Positions 8,289 to 16,753 of a stretch of DNA of 64,000 nt are shown here, piece after piece. The DNA is from Paucisalibacillus algeriensis (GTDB taxonomy: Bacteria > Bacillota > Bacilli > Bacillales > Amphibacillaceae), in assembly GCF_000577245.1 (NCBI RefSeq), contig NZ_CBYO010000021.1, forward strand, positions 37,829 through 101,828, in the 5' to 3' direction. The notes beneath the pieces are model-generated. The model saw only the letters and a program-made list of their open reading frames with translations, did no database searches and was not told the DNA's origin. The position numbers were made by a program, and so were the translations under genes. Position 1 is the first letter of the stretch. Each line of letters opens with the position of its first letter.

Positions 8289-9416
8289 TTACTTAACCTT
8301 CGCCTTTAACTGCTCAAACAACTTCTCCACGGTACCAATTCCTACATTACGATATTTTGCTAATGTTACTAGTTCCTGTGGTAGCTGTCCCACATATTCA
8401 ATTCCAAATTCATTCAATTGTCTTAATAGGCTTGGTATACCATCAAATTCATTCTTATCCAGTGAAACTTGCGATAATTTTTCGGTAACGATAATGTAAT
8501 CCTCTTTGTAGAAGAGAAATAGTTCTCCAGGTCTTATTAGCTTAATTTCACGGCGCTTTTTCTCTTCTTTTATAAAAATCTTTAGTTCTTCAAATAGATT
8601 CTTATCATTTGTTTCGTTATATCGCTTCACATACGTATGCAGTCCCTCTATATTCTCCGGCAATTCACTCATGATACGTGCTTGTTGTTCACCGCCAAGG
8701 CGAATCAAAAATAACTCTGATTTTTCAAATCGCTGTGGTAATAAGAAAGCATCCCTTAAAAAATGCGGAACATTAATCGAATCTGTTCCGTAATAAATGG
8801 TTCTAATCGTTGTCATTCCAGGAGTTACATTTTCCTCTTCTGAAAAATTCTCTACTTCCTGAATCGTAGCAGCAACTTCCGCTTCTTCAGGAGTTTGCAT
8901 TAAGAATTTCTGAAAGGAGTTTTTAAATAATTTTTCCATATTTTCAAAGCGTATTTGCAACTCAGCCATATCATACGATTCTTGAATACTTGGCTCTGGA
9001 TCATGATAGTCCGGGGTCTTCATCTCCAGTGGTCCATAAACCTCTACATACCAGGAAACAATTGTATGTAATGCTTCCCATGACAGTAATGCTTCCGAAT
9101 ATCGAAATGGACGCACATCATGTGCAGCTAGATTTCCGTTTTTTCGAACTACATGAAGGGCATCTCTTACTTCTGATGTGATGATTCCCTGTTCATCTAG
9201 ATTATCTAGCTTTTCTATTAAAGAAGTATATATTTGGAAAGAAATATGCTCGGTAACTAATACTTTATCGATAATTGCCTCCATGAATGTTCGGGCATGT
9301 GTAAGCATGGTACGTGGACTTGTAAAAATACTATGTTCTAACTCGCGTGCAATAGTTGCTAATTCTTTTGATACTGGTTCTAAAAATTTATAAAAATAGG
9401 TTTGTCTAGTCAACAT
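8289..9416 (-). CDS. DUF4145 (HEPN-like) domain protein
   Basis: A 375-residue cytosolic protein. Residues about 10-130 match the DUF4145 helical domain (ELATIARELEHSIFTSPR, then MLTHARTFMEAIID and VRKNGNLAAHDVRPF). NGNLAAH resembles the conserved N-x-(A/x)-AH core of HEPN-like folds. A middle region (170-330) is unassigned and acidic; the last ~60 residues contain LAKYRNVGIGTVEKLFEQL, which looks like a helix-hairpin-helix or RNA polymerase alpha-CTD-like segment that could bind nucleic acid. Start ATG 9414-9416 after AGGAGAG. DUF4145 occurs in restriction and defence proteins, but no partner gene is nearby, so a defence role is only a possibility. Confidence 0.7.
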   Translation of the reverse strand: MLTRQTYFYKFLEPVSKELATIARELEHSIFTSPRTMLTHARTFMEAIIDKVLVTEHISFQIYTSLIEKLDNLDEQGIITSEVRDALHVVRKNGNLAAHDVRPFRYSEALLSWEALHTIVSWYVEVYGPLEMKTPDYHDPEPSIQESYDMAELQIRFENMEKLFKNSFQKFLMQTPEEAEVAATIQEVENFSEEENVTPGMTTIRTIYYGTDSINVPHFLRDAFLLPQRFEKSELFLIRLGGEQQARIMSELPENIEGLHTYVKRYNETNDKNLFEELKIFIKEEKKRREIKLIRPGELFLFYKEDYIIVTEKLSQVSLDKNEFDGIPSLLRQLNEFGIEYVGQLPQELVTLAKYRNVGIGTVEKLFEQLKAKVK

Positions 9417-9768
9417 AATCTCTCCTATTAAACGAAATAAACAAAGTTCTATTTTACTAGAATAATTGGAAAAAGCATATTACTATTTTTGGTTTTAACT
9501 GGTTAAGTGCAGTAGAAGGTAGCGACAGGGTTGTCTTCTCTATATTTCGGAAGAAAAAACTGGTAAGTTATCAGATGAACAAATGACGAGAGATAAGTTA
9601 TATAATAAGAGTACTAGCTAGGTAGCACTAAAGCATCTTTTAATAGAATGATAGATGATATAATGCCATAACGAAAAGCCGAGACCACTTATGGATTTCG
9701 GCTTTTCGTTATAGTAGTGCTTTATTTATTCATACATTGTTAATTTCCCATTTAGTATCCCTATTAAA
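9417..9768. other. Gene-free stretch with terminator
   Basis: About 350 bp. It contains the hairpin 9670-9710 that ends the Sm-like gene. On the plus strand a short open stretch (about 9533-9621) ending LSDEQMTRDKLYNKSTS has no start or ribosome site and is treated as noise or a relic. Confidence 0.5.
9670..9710 (-). terminator. Terminator of the Sm-like protein gene
   Basis: AACGAAAAGCCGA pairs with TCGGCTTTTCGTT; read on the minus strand it follows the gene ending at 9769. Confidence 0.75.
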
Positions 9769-10167
9769 TTAATACCCAGGATAGAATGGGTAATAAGGGT
9801 ATGGTGTGTAGTACGGGTAAAGGAATAGTCTAGTAAGCAGACCAAATGGGAATTGTTGTCGACGGTACCTACGAAATCTTCTTCTACGTGGCCGGCCATA
9901 ATCATCATAGTCATCGTAGCCATAGTCAAATCCAAATTGTCTAGTATCTCTAATTTCCCCCATTTGTTGCGGATCAATATCTTCAGGAATTAACATGGTT
10001 ACGCCATTTTCGTCCATCCCTTCGATAATACCATCAAACTGTGACCCATCATTCATTTGTGCGATTACATGGAAGTTCATATACTGTTTACATTGCCCTT
10101 TTATATCGCGTTCCAAATCCTGAAAGTCTCCTTGTATTTGTTGATTCATTGGATTATGTTGAAACAT
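9769..10167 (-). CDS. Small protein with Sm-like segment, Arg-rich linker and Tyr/Pro-rich tail
   Basis: A 132-residue protein with three distinct parts. Residues ~23-65 (MNFHVIAQMNDGSQFDGIIE, then VTMLIPED) have the strand pattern of an Sm/SH3-like barrel (hydrophobic strand, DG turn, G-x-I-E). Then comes RPRRRRFRRYRRQQF, a strongly basic stretch, and finally a tail rich in Tyr, Pro and Phe (PYYTPYPYYPFYPGY). I chose the start at ATG 10165-10167, which follows AAAGGAGAGG; the longer reading from 10194 has no site. The basic block could bind RNA or acidic polymer, and Tyr-rich tails are common in spore-coat proteins, so a spore-layer role is possible but unproven. Confidence 0.65.
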   Translation of the reverse strand: MFQHNPMNQQIQGDFQDLERDIKGQCKQYMNFHVIAQMNDGSQFDGIIEGMDENGVTMLIPEDIDPQQMGEIRDTRQFGFDYGYDDYDDYGRPRRRRFRRYRRQQFPFGLLTRLFLYPYYTPYPYYPFYPGY

Positions 10168-10247
10168 TAGAACCCTCTCCTTTCTATTCACCATTAGGGT
10201 ATTCGTCTAGCTTGGGCTATGTTTGGGCGATTTGAGGAAATCTTTGT

Positions 10248-10286
10248 AAAAGGGTCAGTCCCCACTAGTCGAGGTCTGACCCTTTT
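10248..10286. terminator. Orphan strong hairpin upstream of two divergent genes
   Basis: AAAGGGTCAG...CTGACCCTTTT flanks a 17-base loop. It lies upstream of both neighbours, so it terminates no annotated gene; GGGTCAGTCCCC-type hairpins are common dispersed sequences in this bacterial group. Confidence 0.5.
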
Positions 10287-10445
10287 CGATGGGACTATTC
10301 TTTTGTTTTTACGTACGAGAATCCACTTTGAAATTACGTAATAAATTTACTAAATTTAAAACATTCTCTAAACTTATTGTTTGTTTTATCCTATAAAAAC
10401 ATGCTATGATTCCTTTTAAATATTAATTGGAAAGGATGAGATATT

Positions 10446-10961
10446 ATGTCATTAGAAAGTGTTAAAGCCCATTTTAAACAGTGGAATCGCGAGCACGATA
10501 TTATGGAGTTTGATACCTCTAGTGCCACGGTTCAAGAGGCTGCAGATACAATTGGGGTAAAACCAGCCCAAATTGCAAAGACCCTATCGTTTAGAGGAGA
10601 AGGAGACAAAGCTATCTTGGTTGTTGCTGCTGGTGATGCAAAAGTTGATAATAAAAAATTCCGTCAAACATTTAACTTCAAGGCACGTATGCTGTCACCA
10701 GATGAGGTACTTGAACAAACAGGGCATCCCATTGGTGGCGTTTGTCCATTCGGTTTGGCAAATAGTTTGGATGTCTATCTGGATGTCTCAATGGAACGTT
10801 TTGATAAAGTTTTTCCAGCCTGTGGGAGCACCCATTCAGCAATCGAATTGACCTGTGATGAGTTATTTAACTATTCAGTTGCAAAGGAATGGGTAGATGT
10901 TTGCAGAGGATGGGAAGTACCCCCGTCTGAGGCTGAAACTGTTTCAAGTGATCAAGCTTGA
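10446..10961 (+). CDS. YbaK/EbsC-family aminoacyl-tRNA deacylase-like protein
   Basis: A 171-residue protein with the YbaK/ProX trans-editing fold: N-terminal SLESVKAHFKQWN, then ATVQEAADTIGVKPAQIAKTL, the conserved Lys in IAKTLSFR, GDAKVDNKKFRQ, the GHPIGGVCPFG loop and a C-terminal FPACGSTHSAIELTCDEL. The GHPIGGVCPFG loop and GS(T)HSAIEL are the substrate-pocket motifs of this family, which hydrolyse mischarged tRNA(Pro) (Cys-, Ala-). ATG 10446 lies after GGAAAGGATGAG. Single gene, ending in a GGGGAAGG hairpin that overlaps the end of the convergent phosphoesterase gene. Confidence 0.85.
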   Translation: MSLESVKAHFKQWNREHDIMEFDTSSATVQEAADTIGVKPAQIAKTLSFRGEGDKAILVVAAGDAKVDNKKFRQTFNFKARMLSPDEVLEQTGHPIGGVCPFGLANSLDVYLDVSMERFDKVFPACGSTHSAIELTCDELFNYSVAKEWVDVCRGWEVPPSEAETVSSDQA

Positions 10962-10967
10962 TACTAA

Positions 10968-10994
10968 GGGGAAGGTTTTTCTCTAACCCTTCCC
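10968..10994. terminator. Terminator overlapping convergent gene ends
   Basis: GGGGAAGG...CCCTTCCC, with a T-run inside the loop side. It follows the YbaK-type gene and overlaps the last codons of the minus-strand phosphoesterase gene. Confidence 0.6.
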
Positions 10995-12041
10995 ACTTAC
11001 CTCGATCAAACTAATCTGACTCTGATTCAAAAACCGAACCGGATACCCAGTAGTTCCAAGCCCACTATCAATATACAAATACTGCTCCTGCTCAAATTCG
11101 AATACCCCTTTATCCAACACAGGAAAATAACTATTATCTGGGCCTACAATGGCACCAATAAGCGGGAATCTTACTTGCCCACCATGTGTATGACCACTCA
11201 GAATCAAGTCAGCTGGAATTGAAGCATAATTTTCCACGACACTAGGAGAATGGGATAGTAATATTGTAAACCTATCTTTATTTACTCCATCAAAAGCCTG
11301 GCCAAGATCTTCATGATTAGTTGATTCATTATCGATTCCCACGATGTTAATAATCGAATTACCTATTGTAATCTGGGTGTTATGGTTTCTTAGAAGTGTG
11401 ACCCCACGTTCATGTAGCCCCATTAAAAATACCTCTACATTTTCATTTCCCATTTCATGGTTACCCGTAACATAGAAAACATTTTGGTTCACGTTTACGA
11501 TCTCCGTAACGAACGAAAACATATTGGTAAAATCCTCTGTTCCTCTATTGATTAAATCCCCAGTTAAGACAACAATGTCAGCATTTGACTCTTTCACCGC
11601 TGCAACCAATTTCTTATTATGATGACCAAACACCTTATTATGTACATCTGTTAATTGTAAAATAGAGATTTTAGCATCTGAAGGAATCTTTCTCGTCCGA
11701 AATGGAACAGAATTGATTTTGAAAATATTCGTATCGACATAGGCTTTCACCAGTGAACTGAGAAGCAAAACACCAGATCCCCAAAGAAAGTACTTGGAGG
11801 TTAATGCCTTCTTTTTCTTCTTTCCTAATATATGACGCATGAAATTCCATCCCATCCTATAGAATCTTCGACCAACATCACCATAAATTTGTAACGTATA
11901 CAAAGAATTCATCATATTATCTTGGTATTTTTCAATCATTATAGCAGAGGTTTCATACATAGCGATAACATCTAGTGCCTTTAAAAATAGATAATCCAAT
12001 AGAATGACTCCTATGTTAAGAAGGTATGAGCCTTTCTTCAC
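10983..12041 (-). CDS. Membrane-anchored calcineurin-like metallophosphoesterase
   Basis: A 352-residue protein. The last ~225 residues are a metallophosphoesterase domain with all metal motifs: LTDVHNKVFG (Asp132, His134), GDLINRG (161-), GNHEMG (194-), LSHSP (262-) and SGHTHGGQ (283-). This spacing matches the YkuE/YaeI group, which acts on lipid- or membrane-linked phosphates. A basic stretch KKKKK near 74-78 precedes a membrane helix about 85-103 (FLWGSGVLLLSSLV), placing the catalytic domain outside if the helix is a signal anchor. The GTG start at 12041 has a poor ribosome site, so the N-terminal ~60 residues are uncertain. Confidence 0.8.
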   Translation of the reverse strand: MKKGSYLLNIGVILLDYLFLKALDVIAMYETSAIMIEKYQDNMMNSLYTLQIYGDVGRRFYRMGWNFMRHILGKKKKKALTSKYFLWGSGVLLLSSLVKAYVDTNIFKINSVPFRTRKIPSDAKISILQLTDVHNKVFGHHNKKLVAAVKESNADIVVLTGDLINRGTEDFTNMFSFVTEIVNVNQNVFYVTGNHEMGNENVEVFLMGLHERGVTLLRNHNTQITIGNSIINIVGIDNESTNHEDLGQAFDGVNKDRFTILLSHSPSVVENYASIPADLILSGHTHGGQVRFPLIGAIVGPDNSYFPVLDKGVFEFEQEQYLYIDSGLGTTGYPVRFLNQSQISLIEVSGKG

Positions 12042-12127
12042 AATTAGTAGTGAGAGTAGCTTTTATCTTTAATGATTTATTATGAAGTTGTAACTTTTTG
12101 GAGAAACTAATCCTAAAAAGGAGGAAA

Positions 12128-12604
12128 ATGATGATGAAAAAAATTTTGTTCTTACTATATTTAATGGCAATCGTACTAGTCCTTCAAGGATGTAATAATG
12201 ATGAGGATAATGTAACAGATCCTCCTAACAATGCACCTGTTGAGAATAATGACGATACCTCGGGCGATAATCAGGACGGACAAGACGAGCCATTGTTTAA
12301 TTTCACTAGTTTTGATTTAGATATTGATTACGAGGACAATAAAGAAATTGATGTGGATTATGAAAATGAAAACGATGGTATGGAGGCTGAGTTTAAAGAT
12401 ACCGTTAACGATGAGCGTTTAAGCGGTGATGAAGCATTCGATAAGCTAAGACCGATATTTGAAGAATTAACATTTGACCAAAATACAGAAAATGAAACTG
12501 TAATATCGGAAGTATTATCAGCATTTGACCTAAATAACGAATTTACGAAATTGGAACTAGAGGTAAAGTTTACGGATGGAACTGAGAAGGAGTATAACCA
12601 ATAG
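12128..12604 (+). CDS. YusW-like lipoprotein
   Basis: A ~158-residue secreted lipoprotein. The signal peptide MMMKKILFLLYLMAIVLVL ends in a lipobox with LQGC; the Cys becomes residue 1 after cleavage. An acidic, Asn/Asp-rich linker (about 30 residues) leads to a C-terminal domain like the YusW domain (FDLDIDYEDNKEIDVDYE, then FEELTFDQNT and LELEVKFTDGTEKEY). Function unknown; such lipoproteins are common in Bacillaceae and sit on the outer face of the membrane. Three ATGs follow AAGGAGGAAA; the first (12128) is used, but 12131 or 12134 is equally likely. It is divergent from the phosphoesterase gene. Confidence 0.8.
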   Translation: MMMKKILFLLYLMAIVLVLQGCNNDEDNVTDPPNNAPVENNDDTSGDNQDGQDEPLFNFTSFDLDIDYEDNKEIDVDYENENDGMEAEFKDTVNDERLSGDEAFDKLRPIFEELTFDQNTENETVISEVLSAFDLNNEFTKLELEVKFTDGTEKEYNQ

Positions 12605-12740
12605 GTTAACTTCGGGTATTTCAGGTTGTAATTCATGATTTTGCTAGTAAAGTCGAGATGAAATGGTGACTAGAGCCTTCCCATTCTTCATTTCATAACA
12701 AATCCGAGTCCAAAATGAAGAATAGGCCCAAGCCATAATA

Positions 12741-12779
12741 AAAGGTACCACTCCACCAGGTCTGGTACCTTCATTTTTA
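12741..12779. terminator. Bidirectional terminator
   Basis: AAAGGTACC...GGTACCTT followed by CATTTTTATTTTT; it lies between the convergent lipoprotein and LCP genes. A second, weaker stem (ATTCTTCATTT/AAATGAAGAAT) is just upstream at about 12681-12723. Confidence 0.75.
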
Positions 12780-12796
12780 TTTTTCTAACAACCAAT

Positions 12797-13747
12797 TTAT
12801 ATCTCCAGGTCATCTTCCTTAATCATTTGTTGTACCTTCTCTATTTCCTCATCCGGAACAATTAAATAAATCACATCGTCGATTGTCTCTTTACTCCCAT
12901 CCAGCACATACTGTGTTACATTATTCTGTACTCCTGTATAATTTTGTAACAGATATTCGATATTATTAAAATCGAGATTGGTTGTTACATTATCTCCTAG
13001 AAAATCCGCGAAAGTTTCTAGTTTATTAATCGTAATCGAAGTTGTTCCTTTTTGAATGATGGCCCCAAAGATTTCATCCTGAATGGCTGTAAAATCTATT
13101 TCATCTCCCTGGTAACTAGCGAGCATTTCAACATACCGGTATGCTTGTGTACCACTTAAGTGAAGCTCTCCAGGTGTTAATTTAATGTTTGCCTCTTCTA
13201 TTTCAATGTCTAGTTCATTATTTATCGTGATTCCACCAAGTCCGTCGATTAGTTCTGTTACCCCAGCAAGGTTCAGCTGAACATAATAATCTAGTTCTAA
13301 ATCTAGTAAATTTTCAACGGATTCAATTGCCATATCAGCTCCACCATAAGAATAGGCGTTATTTATTTTATTTATTTTGTCCTCTGTCTCTTTTCCGACC
13401 ATCACAGCACGCGTATCCCTTGGAATAGTGATTAGATTCATGGATCCTGTCTTAGGATTCAAGGATATGACGAGGAGTGTTTCTGCTGTCCCTTTCCCCC
13501 CATATTGCTTGTTTATTCCCAAAAGCAGGAAATTGACTGGCTCCTTCTTAACGATTTTCTTCTCTGATTGAATTTGATTAATGGATGGTAGTGGTTGATA
13601 CATTTGCGCATTAATCGTTTCCTTTACGCCATTGTATATACTAAGCACATAACCACCTACAAAGAAGATTATTAGAAGTACCACTCCTAGAATTATTTTA
13701 GACCAAATACGTTTTGGTTTTATTTCCAATTGCTGTGATTTAGACAT
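12797..13747 (-). CDS. LytR-CpsA-Psr (LCP) family protein with degenerate active site
   Basis: A 316-residue type II membrane protein: TM helix at 17-38, then an LCP domain (FLLLGINK at 73-80, ITIPRDTRA at 107-115, DKINKINNAYSYGG, LDYYVQLNLAG, GLGGI). LCP enzymes attach teichoic acids or other glycopolymers to peptidoglycan. Here several conserved residues are lost: the usual R-x-D-(S/T) is TAET (88-91); the paired arginines of the Y-x-R-x-R motif are YVEML (205-209); and the R-x-x-R-Q motif that follows is TAIQD. These arginines bind the lipid pyrophosphate, so the protein is probably catalytically weak, altered in substrate or regulatory. ATG follows GGGTGGGTAG. Single gene. Confidence 0.8.
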   Translation of the reverse strand: MSKSQQLEIKPKRIWSKIILGVVLLIIFFVGGYVLSIYNGVKETINAQMYQPLPSINQIQSEKKIVKKEPVNFLLLGINKQYGGKGTAETLLVISLNPKTGSMNLITIPRDTRAVMVGKETEDKINKINNAYSYGGADMAIESVENLLDLELDYYVQLNLAGVTELIDGLGGITINNELDIEIEEANIKLTPGELHLSGTQAYRYVEMLASYQGDEIDFTAIQDEIFGAIIQKGTTSITINKLETFADFLGDNVTTNLDFNNIEYLLQNYTGVQNNVTQYVLDGSKETIDDVIYLIVPDEEIEKVQQMIKEDDLEI

Positions 13748-13839
13748 ATTAACTACCCACCCAATGTTTGAAAATTCAAAACAACTATTTTATATTATAG
13801 CACTATCATGCTATAATTTCTTCCATTTTTAATACAAAA

Positions 13840-13866
13840 GAGTGCTAGGGTCTAATCCCAGCACTC
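13840..13866 (-). terminator. Terminator of the DinB-family gene
   Basis: GAGTGCTGGG...CCTAGCACTC followed by TTTTG on the minus strand, overlapping the stop region. Confidence 0.85.
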
Positions 13867-14383
13867 AAGGTGTAGTTAAATTGTTGGGCACAAGGATTTC
13901 TTTAATCTGTTCAACATGCCGTTGTTCATGCAATGGGACTGCCTCCACCCATTGATGTAAAGGGAGTAAACCAAAGGCAGGGTGCACTACTGATTTTTCC
14001 TTTAATACTGCTGAATCTTCTAGACTATTAATAGTTTCTAATAACTGTTTTCTGGCGTTAGTTAATATCTCTACTATTTCCTGAACCTCAAAAGGTCCTC
14101 CACCAGGTTCTACAACTTTGGGGGCCGAAAATTTCTTTGAACGATTTAGCATGTAGCTGATATCCTTTGGATCTGTCTTCGTATCTTTTTCTTCTTTTAA
14201 GCCCCACTTCACCGCCTTCACGGTTGCTAATTCTACTAAAGCTAAATGATGGCATATCTGGCCAATACTCCAATGATCTTCACTGTCCTTTGCATTAAGT
14301 TCTCCATTATTTAATCCCTCGACCAGATTGAACAGCTCTTCACGTGTTTCCTGAAAGTTATACGTAATAATACTTCCCATCAT
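13865..14383 (-). CDS. DinB-family protein (putative metalloenzyme)
   Basis: A 172-residue four-helix-bundle protein. The three-histidine metal site of DinB/YfiT proteins is visible: WSIGQICHHLALVE (His near 48-49) and the C-terminal HEQRHVEQI pair (near 150-155). DinB-like enzymes include thiol-dependent transferases and hydrolases; this one is close in layout to the Bacillus DinB group of unknown substrate. Two ATGs follow GGGGG; the second (14378-14380) has slightly better spacing. Its promoter region abuts the relic of a dehydrogenase gene that ends at 14393. Confidence 0.85.
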   Translation of the reverse strand: MMGSIITYNFQETREELFNLVEGLNNGELNAKDSEDHWSIGQICHHLALVELATVKAVKWGLKEEKDTKTDPKDISYMLNRSKKFSAPKVVEPGGGPFEVQEIVEILTNARKQLLETINSLEDSAVLKEKSVVHPAFGLLPLHQWVEAVPLHEQRHVEQIKEILVPNNLTTP

Positions 14384-14392
14384 AATCCCCCT

Positions 14393-14768
14393 CTATGGTA
14401 TCAAAATAACAACCTTTCCTTGAGAAAGCCCTTCTTCAAAATACATGAAAAAATCAGGAACTTCTCGTAATGGATACCTTATATCAATAATTGATTCACT
14501 TTCCCCGCTTTGATTAACTCATTCAACAACTTTTACCTATTGCACTGAATGGATGAAACTTTTTCTACCCCGTTATACAAACCAATGGCCCAAAAAGCAT
14601 TGTTTCGTATAACTGGCTAGTGGAACCTCCTACATGAACAAATATTCCATTAGTGGTGAGAATATGCTTATAAGTTGAAATATAGTGGGAGCCATCCACG
14701 GAAAAAATCAGGTCAATCATACAATTGTCCAGACTAGTTATCTTTTCTTTTTCATAGCCCCTCACATT
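14393..14768 (-). pseudogene. Remnant of a zinc-type medium-chain alcohol dehydrogenase / quinone reductase
   Basis: Pieces of a medium-chain dehydrogenase C-terminus are spread over different frames. A 66-residue segment (14565-14765) carries MIDLIFSVDGSHYISTYKHI and TNGIFVHVGG, the strand and Gly-rich turn of the cofactor domain. Further on, ELIKAGKVNQ and then, one frame away, IDIRYPLREVPDFFMYFEEG followed by GKVVILIP make up the standard C-terminus. The first ~200 residues are absent and there are at least two frame breaks, so the gene is dead. Confidence 0.6.
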
Positions 14769-15306
14769 CTCTTAGCCAAGCTAATCTAATAACATTTTTT
14801 GTATATAAAAATGGGCAATCAATTTACATAAATTTGATAGTCCATTTCAATTACTATTTTAAAGTTTGCTATTGGTAGAGTTACATTTGATAGGACTTAA
14901 AAGCCTATTAAACTGAATAACTATCTCTGACATAACTATTTACATACCACTTTCAAATGTATTCCTTACCAGTAAGCTAGTTTGTAAATGCATAAACACT
15001 GCTCGGGTTAACGTAAGAACTAGGGGAATTCACTATTACATACACTTTATTTTCAATAAATGTTTATTAATGATGGAATCTAGGATGGTAGGGTTCAATG
15101 ATTTGTACTCTAAACTCACAATGCTTATTTTTAACTACTAATTTAACACCTGAATTGGTTTAGTATTTTAGCTGTCCCTAGATTAGTGGACGTCAATTAA
15201 TAATATGCAAGTATAGTTCAACAATAAGTGGATTAGTAGGAAGTATGGGGGACGGTTCTTTTATTCAAAAAGGACCGTCCCATTTTTCTCCCAGCATTAC
15301 CCCAAG
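14769..15306. other. Gene-free stretch
   Basis: About 540 bp. It holds a decayed hairpin at about 14811-14848 that resembles the SDR terminator at 4909-4943, and a strong plus-strand terminator at 15248-15288 with no gene in front of it. I find no convincing coding frame on either strand. Confidence 0.5.
15248..15288 (+). terminator. Orphan rho-independent terminator
   Basis: GGGACGGTTCTT pairs with AAGGACCGTCCC and is followed by ATTTTTCT. No coding region precedes it on the plus strand, so it may end an unrecognised small RNA or a lost gene. Confidence 0.75.
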
Positions 15307-15500
15307 CTATAATTGGGGCTTCCAGGATATAAGCAGCCTATTTATGAGTAAACCCAATCCAGCTCCCGCGTTATGGGATGATGATGTTTTTTGACCATTT
15401 TTTAGTACTAATCTAATTTTAGGTGTTTACTAGTAACTCTTTTATTCACCTTGTGGTAATAGCCTGTATTAAGCCTATTTATTAGTATATTTGTAGCCAT
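15307..15500 (-). pseudogene. Possible frameshifted small gene next to the surface locus
   Basis: ATG 15498-15500 follows GAGGTGG and opens 30 codons (MATNILINRLNTGYYHKVNK...) to a stop at 15408-15410. The next frame then stays open for ~38 codons to 15307 (KNGQKTSSSHNAGAGLGLLI, then NRLLISW). One frameshift would give a ~64-residue basic protein. The ribosome site supports translation of the first part. It may be a real 30-residue peptide, a broken gene, or chance. Confidence 0.3.
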
Positions 15501-15568
15501 TAATATAACCACCTCATATGATGTTATGGAATTTAAATACTAGAACTTTAAGAAAGGAAAGGTGTTTT

Positions 15569-16717
15569 ATGTCAAGAAACATTAAAACAATCAGAGGTCA
15601 ACAAGTCGACCCTAATCCGGTTGGTCCTGAATGTATAAGTGTAACCAAAATTTACGACTGGGTCACATTAACCAATCGCGAAAGAACAAATGTCACTATT
15701 CCACCAGAATGCCTAGAACAAATTGAAGCCTGCCGCGCAGAGGGGAATACCGTTACCGCTTCTTGTTCAGAAGTGTTAGATAGTAGGAGTTGTGATTTAG
15801 TTGGAGCGGTACCTACTGATATTGGAGTACCCGGAGCACAGATTGTGACTTTAGCATTTCAAGTTCAAGTTAGGGTAGAATTCTTATGTAATGGGGCTAC
15901 TTTACCAGGATGTAGTTTTGTAACTCCTGTTAACTATGTAGAGGATGTCATTCTATGCTTCCCTGAGGGTACAGAAATCAACTGCTACATCTATCAAGTA
16001 CAATGTAATGTGTTGTTGAATCAAATGTTAGGAAATGTTGTTGTACTCGATGTTGTTCTTTGCCCATCAGTTCGTGTAGAGGCAGACGTTGCATTAGAAG
16101 TTCAAGCTAGATTTTGTGGTTCTCGTGAAATTATTCCAATTGAAGAACAAGAAGTTGATTGTCCTTATCCATCATTTCCACCTCAGTGTCCAACATTCTT
16201 CCCAGCTCCAACAACTGTCGTTCAAGGTGCTGCCGAATATACCGGAACGGCTACCATTAGCTATATCGAAGGCGCAGATGCAGCAGGTGGCGTAGCAGCA
16301 AGACAGGTGTTTACAACAACTCCAACTGGAGAACTTAATTTCACGGCATTGATTGGGGATGAATGTAGACTTACCGAAAGCAATATCGTAGTTGAATTCC
16401 TTGATACACCAGGTCCAACACCAACAGGCACAATTGATGATGAACGAGATCAAAGCTTTACATTTAGAGCTACAGAATTTAATCAGCCAACACCTGTAGG
16501 AACTAACGGACTAACCATAACAGGAAACGGAATATTCTCACCTTCAAGGGGAGTGAGTGAAAACGCAACATTTACTCTTAGAATGACAGATTCAGACCCT
16601 GTTGGTGACAGTGTGACTTTAACGATTACAAGTGCAACAGCTATCGTTACAATTGCTCTAAATGAGGCTACGTATTTAGGGCTTGAAGTAGACGTTGAAC
16701 CTTGTAACAGCTTTTAA
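15569..16717 (+). CDS. Cysteine-rich, probable spore-surface structural protein
   Basis: A 382-residue protein without signal peptide or membrane helix. It has 16 cysteines, 14 of them in the first ~210 residues, within beta-strand-like repeats of alternating hydrophobic residues (VTLAFQVQVRVEFLC, then VVVLDVVLC and VEADVALEVQARFC). A Pro/Thr linker (PSFPPQCPTFFPAPTT) leads to a Thr/Gly-rich beta-sandwich-like C-terminal half. I start at ATG 15569, which follows AAGGAAAGGTG; the earlier in-frame ATG lacks a site. Cytosolic synthesis, many Cys and beta-rich folds are usual for crosslinked coat or exosporium proteins, and the neighbours are glycan genes; the spore assignment is inference. Confidence 0.65.
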   Translation: MSRNIKTIRGQQVDPNPVGPECISVTKIYDWVTLTNRERTNVTIPPECLEQIEACRAEGNTVTASCSEVLDSRSCDLVGAVPTDIGVPGAQIVTLAFQVQVRVEFLCNGATLPGCSFVTPVNYVEDVILCFPEGTEINCYIYQVQCNVLLNQMLGNVVVLDVVLCPSVRVEADVALEVQARFCGSREIIPIEEQEVDCPYPSFPPQCPTFFPAPTTVVQGAAEYTGTATISYIEGADAAGGVAARQVFTTTPTGELNFTALIGDECRLTESNIVVEFLDTPGPTPTGTIDDERDQSFTFRATEFNQPTPVGTNGLTITGNGIFSPSRGVSENATFTLRMTDSDPVGDSVTLTITSATAIVTIALNEATYLGLEVDVEPCNSF

Positions 16718-16753
16718 ATAGAAGATAGTGTCTCCATGATTAATTTATGTCAT

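Noticed and set aside
8289..9416. DUF4145 protein as part of a defence island
   Set aside because: Neighbours are a metabolic amidohydrolase and an Sm-like protein; no nuclease, methylase or toxin gene is adjacent.
15518..15568. Upstream ATG for the Cys-rich protein
   Set aside because: The ribosome site AAGGAAAGGTG lies just before ATG 15569; the earlier ATG has none.
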